A stretch of 64,000 bases of DNA from CAZENU01 sp965222125 (GCA_965222125.1 CBDCTC010000001.1:20850-84849); one strand, 5' to 3'; counted from the first letter of the stretch, positions 52,399 to 61,744 are shown. Made by a program: numbers and translations. The notes: a model not told the origin generated them from the letters alone.

Positions 52399-53172
52399 AT
52401 GGCCGGACCGGGGTCCGGGTGGATGTTCGAGCCGGGGAGCCTAGACTTCCCGCTCGTCATCGCGCACCGCGGTGCGCACTCGGCGCATCCCCAGAACACA
52501 ATCGCCGCCTTTCAAGCCGCTCTCGCCCTGGGCGTCGACGGCGTCGAGCTGGACGTAAGGCTGACGGGCGACGGGCTGGTGGCCGTCGTCCACGACCGCG
52601 CTATCGAAGTCGGGGTCGGGCGCAGGGCGGTCGTTGGCCGCATTGAATTGGCCGAAGTCAACGAGATGCGCACCGGCGCCGGTCTGCCCACCCTGCTCAC
52701 CCTGGAGGCGGTCTTCGCCGCGCTGCCTTCGTCCTTCCTGGTCGACGTCGAGCTGAAGGTGAGGAGCCCGAAGGTCGGTGCGCTGACGACGGGAGTGGTC
52801 GAGGCCATTCGAGCGACCGATAGGCTGGAGACGACGTTGGTGAAGAGCCACAATCCGCTGGCGGTGCGCCGTCTCCGTACGAAGTATCCCGACGTGACGC
52901 GCGGCTACATCTGGGGCCGGAGTCATCCGTGGCCCCTGCGGACGCGCCGGTTCAGGACCGTGCCGGACGCTCATTGGATAGCGCCATCGGAGGATAGCTA
53001 CGACCGCGGTCTGCTGGAAGGCTTTCACGCCCTGGGCAGGCGGGTGCTCGCGTGGGACGTAGACGTGGCCGACCCTGCGGCCCTGACCGGAATCGACGCG
53101 GTGATGACGGACGACCCCGGCCGGCTCGTCCGGCTCAAGGCGGACGTCGCCGTGGCCGGCGTTTCGGGATAG
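52399..53172 (+). CDS. Glycerophosphodiester phosphodiesterase (GDPD) family
   Basis: 257 aa TIM-barrel. The catalytic and Ca/Mg-binding residues are visible: HRG (VIAHRGAHSAHPQNT), ELD (DGVELDVRLTGD), the second His in VVHDRAIEV, and Glu/Lys in VDVELKV. Hydrolyses glycerophosphodiesters to glycerol-3-phosphate and an alcohol. No signal peptide, so cytoplasmic. The start ATG lies 62 bases after ISB copy 3, and the native promoter has probably been replaced or displaced. Confidence 0.9.
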   Translation: MAGPGSGWMFEPGSLDFPLVIAHRGAHSAHPQNTIAAFQAALALGVDGVELDVRLTGDGLVAVVHDRAIEVGVGRRAVVGRIELAEVNEMRTGAGLPTLLTLEAVFAALPSSFLVDVELKVRSPKVGALTTGVVEAIRATDRLETTLVKSHNPLAVRRLRTKYPDVTRGYIWGRSHPWPLRTRRFRTVPDAHWIAPSEDSYDRGLLEGFHALGRRVLAWDVDVADPAALTGIDAVMTDDPGRLVRLKADVAVAGVSG

Positions 53173-53300
53173 CCGTTCGATAGACCGTGACGCTCCGTCG
53201 GGGCGACTCAGTGCGAAGGAGCGCATGTCTGCGCGTGGTATAATCCAGCCTTGGACAGACAGCATCAGACCTACCGGGCCGGGCGCCCTGGGCTCTTCGG

Positions 53301-54917
53301 ATGAACGTTCGCGCGACGATGCGGATACCAAAGCCGATTCTGACGGCGACAGCAGTGCTGACGACGCTGGGAGTCTTCGGATGCGGCGGGGGCGCCGAGG
53401 CCGCTGAGCAGGTCGCGATTGGGGACGCGCCGGCGCTGTCGCTGCACACGAACCAGGACGACATCGAGAGCGGCAGGCTGGAGCTCGACGAGATCATCGA
53501 CCGTGGCAGGGAGCTCTTCCTCGCCTCCTTCAACACGCTGGACGGCGCCGGCCGGCCAGGGACGACCGATGTGGGCGATAGCAACACGAGATCCCCGCGG
53601 ATGTTCCCGGACAACTTCAACCGCATCTCCGGCCCCGACGCGAACACCTGCGCCGTGTGCCACCATCTCCCTCGCATGGGCGGCGGCGGGGACAACGCCG
53701 TCAACGTCTTCACCGACGCCGAGAGACTCCCCTTCGTGAACTTCGATGGCGGGGAGGGTGACGGCTTCCAGGAACAGACCCTGCGGAGCGTGGGGAACGA
53801 GAGAAACACGGCCGGCATATTCGGTATCGGGTTCGTGGAGCTGCTGGCCCGCGAGATGACTGTCGAGCTTCAGGGCATCGTCGACGCGGCGACGGAGGAG
53901 TCGAATTCCGCCGGCGTCCCGGTGACCAGGGACCTCGTCGCGAAGGGCGTGAGCTTCGGCAGGGTGACGGCGCGGCCGAACGGGACCGTCGACACGAGCG
54001 AGGTCGAGGGCGTCGACGACGACTTCATCATCAAGCCGATTCAGTCGAAGGGCCACATAGTGTCGCTGCGGGAGTTCGTCGTCAAGGCGATGAACTCGCA
54101 CTTCGGCATCCAGGCCGTCGAGCGGTTCGGCGCCGACGCCGACGGGGACGGGGTTCTCAACGAGCTGACTCCGGGGGACGTAACGGCTCTGGTCGTCTTC
54201 ATGGCTACGCTGCCGCCGCCGGGCAGGATGATGCCGTCTCATCCCAAGGCCATCGCGGCGGTCGAGAGGGGAGAAACGCTCTTCAGCGAGATTGGATGCG
54301 CGGTATGCCATATTTCGGAGCTGCCGCTGGCGACCCCGATCTTCACCGAGCCCAGCCCGTTCAACCCGACGGGCAAGCTTCAGCTTTCCGATGTTGCGCA
54401 GCCTTTCGCAGTTGACCTGGCGACCGAGGGCCCCGGGCCGAGGCTGAGGCGGCTGGAGGACGGCACGATAATGGTGCCGGTCTTCACCGATCTGAAACGG
54501 CACGACATGGGCGACGTGTTGGACAACGAGACGCTGGTGATATCGGGCGTCCCCACCGACTTGTGGCTGACGCGGAAGTTGTGGAGCGTGGCCAGTGAGC
54601 CGCCGTTCCTACATCACGGCCGTGCGACGTTGATGTCGGAGGCGATTCTCGCGCACGGCGGGGAGGGCCAGTCGGCCCGCGACGCATTTGCGGAGCTGCT
54701 CACAGACGACCAGGCCGCCGTCGTGGAGTTCCTGAAGACGCTCCAGGTCCTTCCCGAAGGCAGCACGGACCTCGTGGTAACCGAAGGCGAGGCCGGCGGT
54801 GGCGGCGACCGGACGATTTGGATACTTGCTGGGGTCGGGGCCGCCGAGGTCGTTGCGGTGGTAGTCCTGGTTGGCGCGGCGATCAGGCGGCGTGCCCGCA
54901 AGGCCGCGGAATACTGA
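53301..54917 (+). CDS. Di-haem cytochrome c oxidoreductase (DHOR/DUF1111-type) lipoprotein
   Basis: 538 aa. Lipobox-like LGVFGCGGG near residue 30, then two CxxCH haem sites, CAVCHHLPRMGGGG at about residue 117 and CAVCHISEL at about 333. There is a C-terminal membrane helix (IWILAGVGAAEVVAVVVLVGA) followed by a basic stop-transfer end. This layout (N-terminal lipid plus C-terminal helix) is unusual. The family (DUF1111, so-called thiol oxidoreductases) resembles cytochrome c peroxidase/MauG; the substrate is unknown. ATG 53319 is an alternative start. Confidence 0.85.
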   Translation: MNVRATMRIPKPILTATAVLTTLGVFGCGGGAEAAEQVAIGDAPALSLHTNQDDIESGRLELDEIIDRGRELFLASFNTLDGAGRPGTTDVGDSNTRSPRMFPDNFNRISGPDANTCAVCHHLPRMGGGGDNAVNVFTDAERLPFVNFDGGEGDGFQEQTLRSVGNERNTAGIFGIGFVELLAREMTVELQGIVDAATEESNSAGVPVTRDLVAKGVSFGRVTARPNGTVDTSEVEGVDDDFIIKPIQSKGHIVSLREFVVKAMNSHFGIQAVERFGADADGDGVLNELTPGDVTALVVFMATLPPPGRMMPSHPKAIAAVERGETLFSEIGCAVCHISELPLATPIFTEPSPFNPTGKLQLSDVAQPFAVDLATEGPGPRLRRLEDGTIMVPVFTDLKRHDMGDVLDNETLVISGVPTDLWLTRKLWSVASEPPFLHHGRATLMSEAILAHGGEGQSARDAFAELLTDDQAAVVEFLKTLQVLPEGSTDLVVTEGEAGGGGDRTIWILAGVGAAEVVAVVVLVGAAIRRRARKAAEY

Positions 54918-55015
54918 CCCGGGCGCGCTGCCGCGCGGCCCTGGTAGGCGCCGGCTCCGATGGCTGATAGGCCTGGGGCCGGACTCCCGCTCATTCGCAT
55001 CGGTCCCTCACGGCG

Positions 55016-55240
55016 CTACGGCGATTGGGCGGGGGCGGCGGTGCGCAAAGGCCAGCGGGCCGATGAGGTACGTCGAACGCGGCGCCGGCGCTCCAACTCC
55101 TCATCGACCCAGCGTGCGAGTAGATGACGAACGGCGGCGACAGAACGGTCGGCGCGTGCGCGAATCGCTGCGTGGCATAGCGGCATATCGGAGGCCGATG
55201 CGTTGACAGCCCACCGAGGTAGGTCTATGATTCGAAATGT
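55016..55240 (-). CDS. Possible small arginine-rich protein
   Basis: Minus-strand frame with coding-like text IDLPRWAVNASASDMPLCHA followed by ARADRSVAAVRHLLARWVDEELERRRR. The helical, Leu/Arg-spaced second half resembles a small DNA-binding or antitoxin-type protein, but no family is recognised and a normal start codon is not obvious (ATA/ATC region near 55240). It occupies most of the 367-base gap between the cytochrome and the binding-protein gene. Confidence 0.3.
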   Translation of the reverse strand, partial: TFRIIDLPRWAVNASASDMPLCHAAIRARADRSVAAVRHLLARWVDEELERRRRVRRTSSARWPLRTAAPAQSP

Positions 55241-55284
55241 TCGACATGAGGACGCCCGAAAGCGCTTGTGACAGGGAGGTTGTG

Positions 55285-57048
55285 ATGCTGTATCCAATCG
55301 TAAGGTCGAACATCCTGCTGCTGCTGGCGGTGTCGATTGCGCTTGTCGCTGCTATGGCCTGCACGTCGGATGAGCTGGAGAATACTCCGGTTCCGACAAC
55401 GGCCGCGGTGCAGCCGACCAGCCCGCCAGCCCCGACCGCCGTGCCGGACACGCCGACGCCCGTGGCGGCTGTGCTGCCGCCGGTTTACCCGGTGGACCCA
55501 ACCAACGTCGTGCCCCCCGGCACGCAGTTGCACGACGAACAGGTCATCCGGATACCCAACAGGATGTACGATGGTGGCAAGCCCCCGTGGCAGGATGGGG
55601 GCAGGCAGCGTCCGTTCTCGGTATGGGTGTACGGGACACTCTTCCAGATCAACGAAAACGTAGAGCTTCGGCCCTACATAGCCGTAAGCGCCGAGCCCAA
55701 CGACGACTTCACGGTCTGGACGTTCAAGCTGCGGGACGACGCCATCTACCAGGACGGGACGCCCATTACGGCCGCGGATTTCAAGGCCTATTGGGAGTAC
55801 GGCGCGTTGCCGGAAAACGTTGCGTCGTGGGGAGGCGCCAGCCTAACGATCGGGGTGATAAAGGGCTGGGAGGACTTGAGGGCAGGTGATACCAGCCAGG
55901 CAGAGGGACTTCGCGCCATAGACGAGCAGACGCTGGAGGTCACCTTGAGCGAGCCGATCCCGGGGTTCGTGACCTACGTGGCAGCCTGGCACACCGGTAT
56001 TTCGAAGCTCGAACAGGCCCTGGAGGACCCCAGGGCGTGGGACAAGCCCATAGGGGCGGGACCTTACCAGGTCACCATACACCCCGACACGGCGACCGCA
56101 GAAGCCGTGGCGTGGGACGATGCCGGAGTCCAGTTCTGGGGGCCGTCGCCCTCCATCAGGAAGCTGGAGGTGCTGGGTATTCAGGACGCCCAGGTCTCGA
56201 TCATTATGTTCGAGAACGCTGAGCTGGACGCGATGACAGTGGACGCGGCGACTCTCGAGGCGGCGCAGGACCCGTCGCATTACATGTACGGGCTGCACTA
56301 CCACGCCAACTACCCCGGCGTCCAGTACATCAAGAACAAGCTCGACATCGCGCCCATGGAGGACCTGCTGGTCCGCCAGGCCCTGGGCCACGGGATGGAC
56401 ATGGCCTCCATCGTCAAGGCGGTCTGGGGCAACCTGTCGCTCCCCGCCACGGGCATCATGGGAAAGGGGTTGCCGTGCCATAACCCGGACGCGAGGGGCA
56501 TCTACTACGACCCCGATTTTGCTCGCCAATCGCTGGAGGGCTCGACCTACGGGTCCGGCGATGCCCTTCCGTCGATGTTCCTCGACGTGGCCAAGGGGGA
56601 TCTGTCGAACATGGCCGTTTCGATCAAGGAGTACTGGAAGGACAACCTGGACGTAGAGCTGGACGTTATCGCGCGTGAGAGCGGCCAGGAGCGCCGCGAG
56701 GGCTCGCAGTTCTACCGGATCAGCATAGGATCGTGGATACTAGACCCGGCCCAGGTAATCGGCAGCCTGACGCGCACGGACTCCATATCGTCGTTGACGC
56801 CTCGACCCGGCGGATACCCTGTGCTGGATGCCCTGACCGCGCACGCCAAGCAGCTGCCTCTGGCCCATCCGGACCGCTGCGCGGCCTTCCAGGCAGTGGA
56901 GGAAGAGTACCTGGACAAGGGGTACATGTACCCGATCCAATTCGGCGGAGGAGTGAACTGGATGGTGCAGCCGTGGGTCGTGGGGTTTGCCGGCACCGCC
57001 AACGTGGATATCAATACCCTGCCTTGGATCTACCTGACGAAGCACTAG
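55285..57048 (+). CDS. Family 5 extracellular solute-binding lipoprotein (peptide/oligopeptide type)
   Basis: 587 aa. Signal peptide with lipobox AAMACTS, a Pro/Thr linker, then the SBP_bac_5 fold: LRPYIAVSAEPNDDFTVWTF, ITAADFKAYWEY, IKGWEDLRAG, LLVRQALGHGMDMASIVKAV. It binds a peptide or other solute for an ABC importer, but no permease or ATPase is adjacent, so it is an orphan. ATG 55285 follows AGGGAGG; the longer frame upstream is not signal-like. Confidence 0.88.
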   Translation: MLYPIVRSNILLLLAVSIALVAAMACTSDELENTPVPTTAAVQPTSPPAPTAVPDTPTPVAAVLPPVYPVDPTNVVPPGTQLHDEQVIRIPNRMYDGGKPPWQDGGRQRPFSVWVYGTLFQINENVELRPYIAVSAEPNDDFTVWTFKLRDDAIYQDGTPITAADFKAYWEYGALPENVASWGGASLTIGVIKGWEDLRAGDTSQAEGLRAIDEQTLEVTLSEPIPGFVTYVAAWHTGISKLEQALEDPRAWDKPIGAGPYQVTIHPDTATAEAVAWDDAGVQFWGPSPSIRKLEVLGIQDAQVSIIMFENAELDAMTVDAATLEAAQDPSHYMYGLHYHANYPGVQYIKNKLDIAPMEDLLVRQALGHGMDMASIVKAVWGNLSLPATGIMGKGLPCHNPDARGIYYDPDFARQSLEGSTYGSGDALPSMFLDVAKGDLSNMAVSIKEYWKDNLDVELDVIARESGQERREGSQFYRISIGSWILDPAQVIGSLTRTDSISSLTPRPGGYPVLDALTAHAKQLPLAHPDRCAAFQAVEEEYLDKGYMYPIQFGGGVNWMVQPWVVGFAGTANVDINTLPWIYLTKH

Positions 57049-57227
57049 GCCGAGTGTAGGTACGACAAAGGAGAGGAACCGCCGCCGTAACACAGCGGAC
57101 GATGGCAACGCGCGGTCTGAGAGTGGCACTAGAGGGCCGGGGCTCCAGCAGATTCTGCCTGGAGGTTCGGCCCTCGTGCACTGGCGCTGACCGGTGTCTG
57201 CGGGGAAAGCGGCAAGGAGCTAGGGCA

Positions 57228-58007
57228 ATGGCGAGACTCGATACGATCTGGCTACGGCTGGCAATGGCGGTCTCTCTTGCGCTGATCGTCGCGGCGTGCT
57301 CCAGTAGCACGGAGGACGGCGAGGCAGGGACCGGCATCGCCCCCGCCGCGGCGTCCGACACCAGTGGAAGCGACGAGGCGGGAGCGGGCGAGAGCGCGCT
57401 CACCCAGACCTTCGAAATGAGCATGGGGGTCACAAGCCCGGTCTTCAACGACATCAGGCGCATCCCCAAGGCGCATAGCTGCGGGGGCAAGCTTCCTGAC
57501 TCTGGGACGTTCTACGAGCAGGGCTACACGGGGGTCCAGACGTACCCGAACACGTCGCCGCAGCTTGATTGGACCGGGGTGCCCGAGGGCGCCAAGAGCC
57601 TGGCGCTGATAATGGACAGCGACGAGTCCTTGGCGAAGGTGACAACGCACTGGATGATCTGGAACGTTCCCGCGGACGCGACGGGCCTTCCGGAGGCTGT
57701 GGCGACGACGACGGAGGTGCTGTCCATCGGGCCGCGGACCATGCAGGGCGCCAACGGCGAGGGTACGGTGGGGTACGCGGGGCCATGTCCGGCGCCCGTG
57801 ACGATGGTCTACCACCGTTTTGGCGACAAGGCAAAGCCCAAGGTGACCTTCACCTACGTGTTCCACGTCTACGCGCTGGACACGGAGCTCGACCTGGGCC
57901 CTGACGCGACCAAGGAGACCCTGCTGCAGGCGATGGAAGGCCACGTTATCGGAGGCGGCGAGATCACGGGCCAGTTCGCGGCCAAGACGAAGAAGCTGGA
58001 GCACTGA
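57228..58007 (+). CDS. YbhB/YbcL-type PEBP lipoprotein (paralogue 3)
   Basis: 259 aa. Lipobox LIVAACSSS, a Gly/Ala/Glu-rich linker, then the PEBP-like fold with DWTGVPEGAKSLALIMDS, THWMIWNVPAD and GYAGPCPAP. Relative to paralogues 1 and 2 it has an insertion (HSCGGKLPDSGTFYEQGYTG) carrying a cysteine. ATG 57228 follows AAGGAGC. It is in tandem with paralogue 4, 98 bases downstream, with long identical stretches including the lipobox and linker: a recent duplication. Confidence 0.87.
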   Translation: MARLDTIWLRLAMAVSLALIVAACSSSTEDGEAGTGIAPAAASDTSGSDEAGAGESALTQTFEMSMGVTSPVFNDIRRIPKAHSCGGKLPDSGTFYEQGYTGVQTYPNTSPQLDWTGVPEGAKSLALIMDSDESLAKVTTHWMIWNVPADATGLPEAVATTTEVLSIGPRTMQGANGEGTVGYAGPCPAPVTMVYHRFGDKAKPKVTFTYVFHVYALDTELDLGPDATKETLLQAMEGHVIGGGEITGQFAAKTKKLEH

Positions 58008-58105
58008 TCCCCCGTGCCCGGAGATCGGTAGAGAGCCGCGTATCGGCCGCCCGCACACTGTTGAAGCGGCCCTATGCGTGGCCCTCGTAGGGAGGAGGTA
58101 GGGCG

Positions 58106-58885
58106 ATGGTGGGGCTCGGCACCCTTCGATTGCACCTGGCGGCGGCGCTGTCCGTGGCGCTGATCGCCGCGGCGTGCTCCAGTAGCACGGAGGACGGCGA
58201 GGCAGGGACCGGCAGCGCCCCCGCCGCGGCGTCCGACACCAGTGGAAGCGACGAGGCGGGAGCGGGCGAGAGCGCGCTCACCCAGACCTTCGTAATGAAC
58301 ATGGAGGTCACAAGCCCGGTCTTCAACGACATCAGGCGCATTCCCAGGGAGCACAGCTGCGGGGGGAAGTTTCCCGACGCGGGGACGTTCTATGAGCAGG
58401 GCTACACGGGCACCGAGACGTACCCGAACACGTCGCCGCCGCTGGAATGGTCGGGCGCGCCCGAGGGGGCGAAGAGCCTGGCGCTGATAGTGGACAGCGA
58501 CCAGTCGCTGGCGAAGGTGACGACGCACTGGATGATCTGGAACATCCCCGCGGACGCGGCGGGCCTTTCGGAGGCCGTCGCGACGACGACGGAGGTGCTG
58601 TCCATCGGGCCGCGGACGATGCAGGGCGTCAACGACGAGGGTATGGTGGGGTACGCGGGGCCGTGCCCGGCGCCCGTGACGATGGTCTACCACCGTTTTG
58701 GCGACAAGGCAAAGCCCAAGGTGACCTTCAACTACGTGTTCCACGTCTACGCGCTGGATACCGAGCTCAATCTGGGACCCGAGACGACGAAGGAGGACCT
58801 CCTGAAGGCGATGGAGGGTCACATAATCGGCGGCGGAGAGATCACGGGCCAGTTCGCGGCCAGGACGAAGAAGATGACGCCGTAG
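58106..58885 (+). CDS. YbhB/YbcL-type PEBP lipoprotein (paralogue 4)
   Basis: 259 aa, same length and layout as paralogue 3: lipobox LIAAACSSS, identical linker start, EWSGAPEGAKSLALIVDS, THWMIWNIPAD, GYAGPCPAP, and C-terminal IIGGGEITGQFAARTKK. A strong ribosome site (GGGAGGAGG) precedes ATG 58106. Probably exported and lipid-anchored. It differs from paralogue 3 mainly in scattered surface-type substitutions. Ligand unknown. Confidence 0.87.
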   Translation: MVGLGTLRLHLAAALSVALIAAACSSSTEDGEAGTGSAPAAASDTSGSDEAGAGESALTQTFVMNMEVTSPVFNDIRRIPREHSCGGKFPDAGTFYEQGYTGTETYPNTSPPLEWSGAPEGAKSLALIVDSDQSLAKVTTHWMIWNIPADAAGLSEAVATTTEVLSIGPRTMQGVNDEGMVGYAGPCPAPVTMVYHRFGDKAKPKVTFNYVFHVYALDTELNLGPETTKEDLLKAMEGHIIGGGEITGQFAARTKKMTP

Positions 58886-58976
58886 GTCGGTCTGTTCAGT
58901 AAGGCCGGCGAGCGGTCTTGGACCCGTCGGCCGTTCACAGACAGTCTCCACCTGCCGGTGGAGCAGCCGCCCAGAG

Positions 58977-59468
58977 TTACTCCTCCAGGAAGTCTATCTT
59001 CCGCCAGTCGTCCATGAGTACCGCGGCCTTGTCTCGATACTTCCTGATTCGGCCGGAAACGCAAATCTTCTTGCCGTCGAACCACCCGCCGGCCAGGTCG
59101 ATGGACGGGTCCGCAATGTCCGGCCAAGCCGGCCCGTAGCCGGCTTCGCGCTTGGTCTTCCCCCAGAAGAAGACGAGGAAGTCGGGGTCCTCCGTCTCGA
59201 AATCGAGGAACGTAACCTGGGTTCTGTCGAAACTAAGGAACGAGACTGTGGCGGAGGTGGGGTTAACGGAGTTTGGGAGTTCGAGTTCGGTCTCCGTTGC
59301 GACCACGGTGCCACAGACCTTGGCATCTCGCCCCACGTAGTTGATGGGCTTCGCGTCGACAGGGACCTGCGGCTCGACGACATCGGGCTCGCCCCCACCC
59401 CCGCAGGCTATCGCGATTGTGGCCACGGCCGTGATCGCGATGATCCAGCCGCGTTTCAGCACCCGCAT
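58977..59468 (-). CDS. Two-cysteine OB-fold-like lipoprotein (family member 1)
   Basis: 163 aa. Lipobox TIAIACGGG, then a domain with KVCGTVVATET, VTFLDFETEDPDFLVFFW, DPSIDLAGGWFDGKKICVSGRIRKYRD. The pattern V-C-G-x-V ... C-x-x-G-x-I-x-x-Y is OB-fold-like by strand spacing; the two cysteines probably pair. It shares this pattern with proteins at 60.5, 61.2 and 63.0 kb but has a longer insert and no Gly-rich linker. Divergent orientation from the rest. Function unknown. Confidence 0.65.
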   Translation of the reverse strand: MRVLKRGWIIAITAVATIAIACGGGGEPDVVEPQVPVDAKPINYVGRDAKVCGTVVATETELELPNSVNPTSATVSFLSFDRTQVTFLDFETEDPDFLVFFWGKTKREAGYGPAWPDIADPSIDLAGGWFDGKKICVSGRIRKYRDKAAVLMDDWRKIDFLEE

Positions 59469-59533
59469 AGAATCTCCAAGTCTCTCCCGCCGCATCGCTG
59501 CTCCTCCTCCTCGATCACTTCGGTCCTACGGGG

Positions 59534-60028
59534 TTACCGCGCCTTTTTGATGTCTTCTATGTCCCGCTCGAGTTGGGCGACGTCGTGTCCGCGAGTCGCG
59601 GCCTCGCTGACATCTTGCTCCGCTTCGGAGTCCATGCTCAGGCGAGCGCGCGCTAGAGCTCGATTCGCGTAGGCGGGCGCGTAGCCGGAATCGATGCGGA
59701 TCGCGGCGTCGAGTGCGGTTAGGGCTAGCTGATGCTGACCCAGCTTCGTGCGCGCCGTGCTGATCTGCACAAGCGCGTCGGCATGCATGGCCGTGATCTC
59801 TTTGGCCCGCTCGAAGTCCCCACTGCGTCGCCGATATCCGGCGTTGGTGAGGAGCCCGCTGGTCGCCGCCTCGAACTCGACGATGGCTTCGTCCCAGCGT
59901 CCTTGTTCCATGAGCGCCAGACCGGCCTCGTATTGGTCTGAGGCATCCTGTCCACCGCACGAAAACAGGAGCAGAAGACATGTGAGCAAACACACCCCGA
60001 CGAGTGACGACCGCTTGTTGGTGGTCAT
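59534..60028 (-). CDS. TPR-repeat lipoprotein
   Basis: 164 aa. Lipobox LLLFSCGG, then tetratricopeptide-like helices: YEAGLALMEQGRWDEAIVEFE, then ISTARTKLGQHQLALTALDAAIRI and PAYANRALARARLS. About three repeats, a protein-binding scaffold by family knowledge. It lies 65 bases upstream of family member 1 on the same strand and could be co-transcribed with it. Confidence 0.75.
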   Translation of the reverse strand: MTTNKRSSLVGVCLLTCLLLLFSCGGQDASDQYEAGLALMEQGRWDEAIVEFEAATSGLLTNAGYRRRSGDFERAKEITAMHADALVQISTARTKLGQHQLALTALDAAIRIDSGYAPAYANRALARARLSMDSEAEQDVSEAATRGHDVAQLERDIEDIKKAR

Positions 60029-60412
60029 AGAGCCTCCGACGATTGGACGAGGTGGTGAATCTGTGTCCCGATCAGCCTAGGTGCGGCCCGTCCGCGTGTC
60101 AAGGGAAACGGCTGCCGTGCTGAGTCTGTTGCAGCGGTGGACAACGCAGTATGTGGGACACCCCTTTCGGCCGGCCCAAGCCATGGGACGACCTACGAGG
60201 ACGACCACGTAGATCTGGAAACGTGTGGGCCATACGCGATCCGCCGCCTGATCTTGACGAGCAGGGTACTGGAGTGCTCGCCGGGTCGCGGCGATGCGCC
60301 TTGTCGGTGAGAGACGTTGTCGTCTGAAAGGCTGGCCCGAGCGCCTCGTTGGCGCGGCCGGGAGTTGGATTCCCGCTGGCGCCACAACGGCGACTGGGCT
60401 ACGCTGGACACA
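60029..60412. other. Intergenic region, no gene supported
   Basis: About 380 bases. A short minus-strand frame is present but looks like chance translation. Around 60340-60395 there are tRNA-like pieces (a Ser-tRNA-like GGCTGGCCCGAGCG and a T-arm-like GGGAGTTGGATTCCC ending in GGCGCCA), but arms do not close into a full tRNA. It ends at the promoter of the next gene. Confidence 0.5.
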
Positions 60413-60442
60413 TTGACAAACCGGTGAGGCCGTGATTAACCT
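60413..60442 (+). promoter_or_regulatory. Sigma-70-like promoter of family member 2
   Basis: TTGACA (60413-60418), 18-base spacer, TAACCT (60437-60442). The whole stretch is conserved at 62852-62881 upstream of family member 4, including GAGG..GTGA in the spacer and CTTAC at the end. That conservation supports function. About 85 bases of leader separate it from the ATG at 60528. Confidence 0.6.
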
Positions 60443-60527
60443 TACAGCGTCCCTGGAGGGCAGGTAAGCCTGTAGCTGCCGTGGGCTGGGCGCGCCCGCC
60501 TAGTACGTTCTTGGGAGGTTGGTTAAG

Positions 60528-61082
60528 ATGCGACTTCGCAGCGTAGCTTGGATAGTCTTGCTGGCGGGATTGATCGCCGCAGCGATTGCGTGCGGTAACG
60601 GAGACGGCACGACAAGTGGTGGAGGAGGGGCACAGGTCACCGGCCGGGTACCGCCGCCCACTCCCACTATCCCACCCGCCGACGTCGAGGCTACGAAGGC
60701 AGCGGCGCCACAGTACGGCGGCGGCTACGGCGGCGGCGGCCTCGACACGGGTGAGCTGACTGCCGCCGAGGCGACGGACAACATCGGCAAGCAGAGCAAG
60801 GTGTGCGGGATCGTAATGGCGACTGTCTACGAGCCTGAGCACCAGTACAAGGTGACCTTCCTCAATATCGACAAGGCTGATTCCCCGGACTTCTTCGTCT
60901 ACTTCTGGCACTCGGGAAAGCGTATCGGGGACTGGCCTGACATAGCTGACCCGTCGATCGACCTGACCGCCGGTTGGTTCGACGGCAAGACGGTTTGCGC
61001 CGAGGGCCTCATCCAGAAATACAGAGACACGGCTGGAATCAACGCGGGCTTCTGGCACCAGCTGACAATTCGGGAACAGTAG
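60528..61082 (+). CDS. Two-cysteine OB-fold-like lipoprotein (family member 2)
   Basis: 184 aa. Lipobox AAIACGNG, a linker with GRVPPPTPTIPP and a Gly/Tyr-rich stretch, then TAAEATDNIGKQSKVCGIVM, VTFLNIDKADSPDFFVYFW, DPSIDLTAGWFDGKTVCAEGLIQKY and a final HQLTIRE. Start ATG 60528 behind GGGAGG. Exported, lipid-anchored. No family recognised; the core could be a small binding domain of OB fold. First gene of a run with members 3 and a small lipoprotein. Confidence 0.7.
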   Translation: MRLRSVAWIVLLAGLIAAAIACGNGDGTTSGGGGAQVTGRVPPPTPTIPPADVEATKAAAPQYGGGYGGGGLDTGELTAAEATDNIGKQSKVCGIVMATVYEPEHQYKVTFLNIDKADSPDFFVYFWHSGKRIGDWPDIADPSIDLTAGWFDGKTVCAEGLIQKYRDTAGINAGFWHQLTIREQ

Positions 61083-61168
61083 GAAAGCGCCGAGAGCCGA
61101 ACAGCCCCCGAGCGGGCCGGTCACCTGAGAACCGGCCCCGATGTCCAAATCCCGGAGGTCTTTGAGAC

Positions 61169-61744
61169 ATGCGATTCTCTAGGATGAGCGTGGTGATCGG
61201 CGGTATTGCGTTCGCCGTGGTCGCAGCCGCCTGTGGCGGCAGTGGAGGCGGCGAGGGCGGTGCTCCCTCCGGATCATCCAGTGGCGGCGGGACCGGCGCT
61301 CAGTTAACTGGCAGGGCCCCGCAAGCGACTCCGACACCGGACGCGGCCCAGTCCGAGGCGACGCAGGCGTCCGTGATACAGTACCAGGGCGGATACGGCG
61401 GGTCCTCGCAGACGGAGCCGCTCACCGCCGCGGAGGCGGCGGACTCGATAGGCAAGACCGGTACGGTCTGTGGGCTGGTGGTCTCTAGCGAACACGAGCC
61501 GGATCATCCCTACCAGATCACCCGCCTGAACTTCGACAATGCGCAGGCCCCAGCCTTCTACGTCTACTTCTGGAACGACCCGCTTCGCATCGGTACGTGG
61601 CCCGACAAGGCGGACCGGTCGATCGACCTAACGAGCTATTTCAACGACAGGAAGCTGTGCGTCGATGGCCGCATCGAGCTCTACAGGGGCAAGCCGGCTA
61701 TCAACGCGAACTACTGGCACCAGTACGAGTTCCAGGACGAGTAG
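61169..61744 (+). CDS. Two-cysteine OB-fold-like lipoprotein (family member 3)
   Basis: 191 aa. Lipobox VVAAACGGS, Ser/Gly linker, GRAPQATPTPD, then LTAAEAADSIGKTGTVCGLVV, ITRLNFDNAQAPAFYVYFW, DRSIDLTSYFNDRKLCVDGRIELYRG and YWHQYEFQD. Start ATG 61169. It follows member 2 by 86 bases and probably shares its promoter, since no separate conserved promoter is seen. Confidence 0.7.
   Translation: MRFSRMSVVIGGIAFAVVAAACGGSGGGEGGAPSGSSSGGGTGAQLTGRAPQATPTPDAAQSEATQASVIQYQGGYGGSSQTEPLTAAEAADSIGKTGTVCGLVVSSEHEPDHPYQITRLNFDNAQAPAFYVYFWNDPLRIGTWPDKADRSIDLTSYFNDRKLCVDGRIELYRGKPAINANYWHQYEFQDE

Noticed and set aside
60193..60411. Minus-strand ORF with WRQRESNSRP and possible plus-strand tRNA at about 60340-60395
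   Set aside because: Resembles translated tRNA, but the acceptor and anticodon arms do not pair into a tRNA; at most a degenerate remnant.
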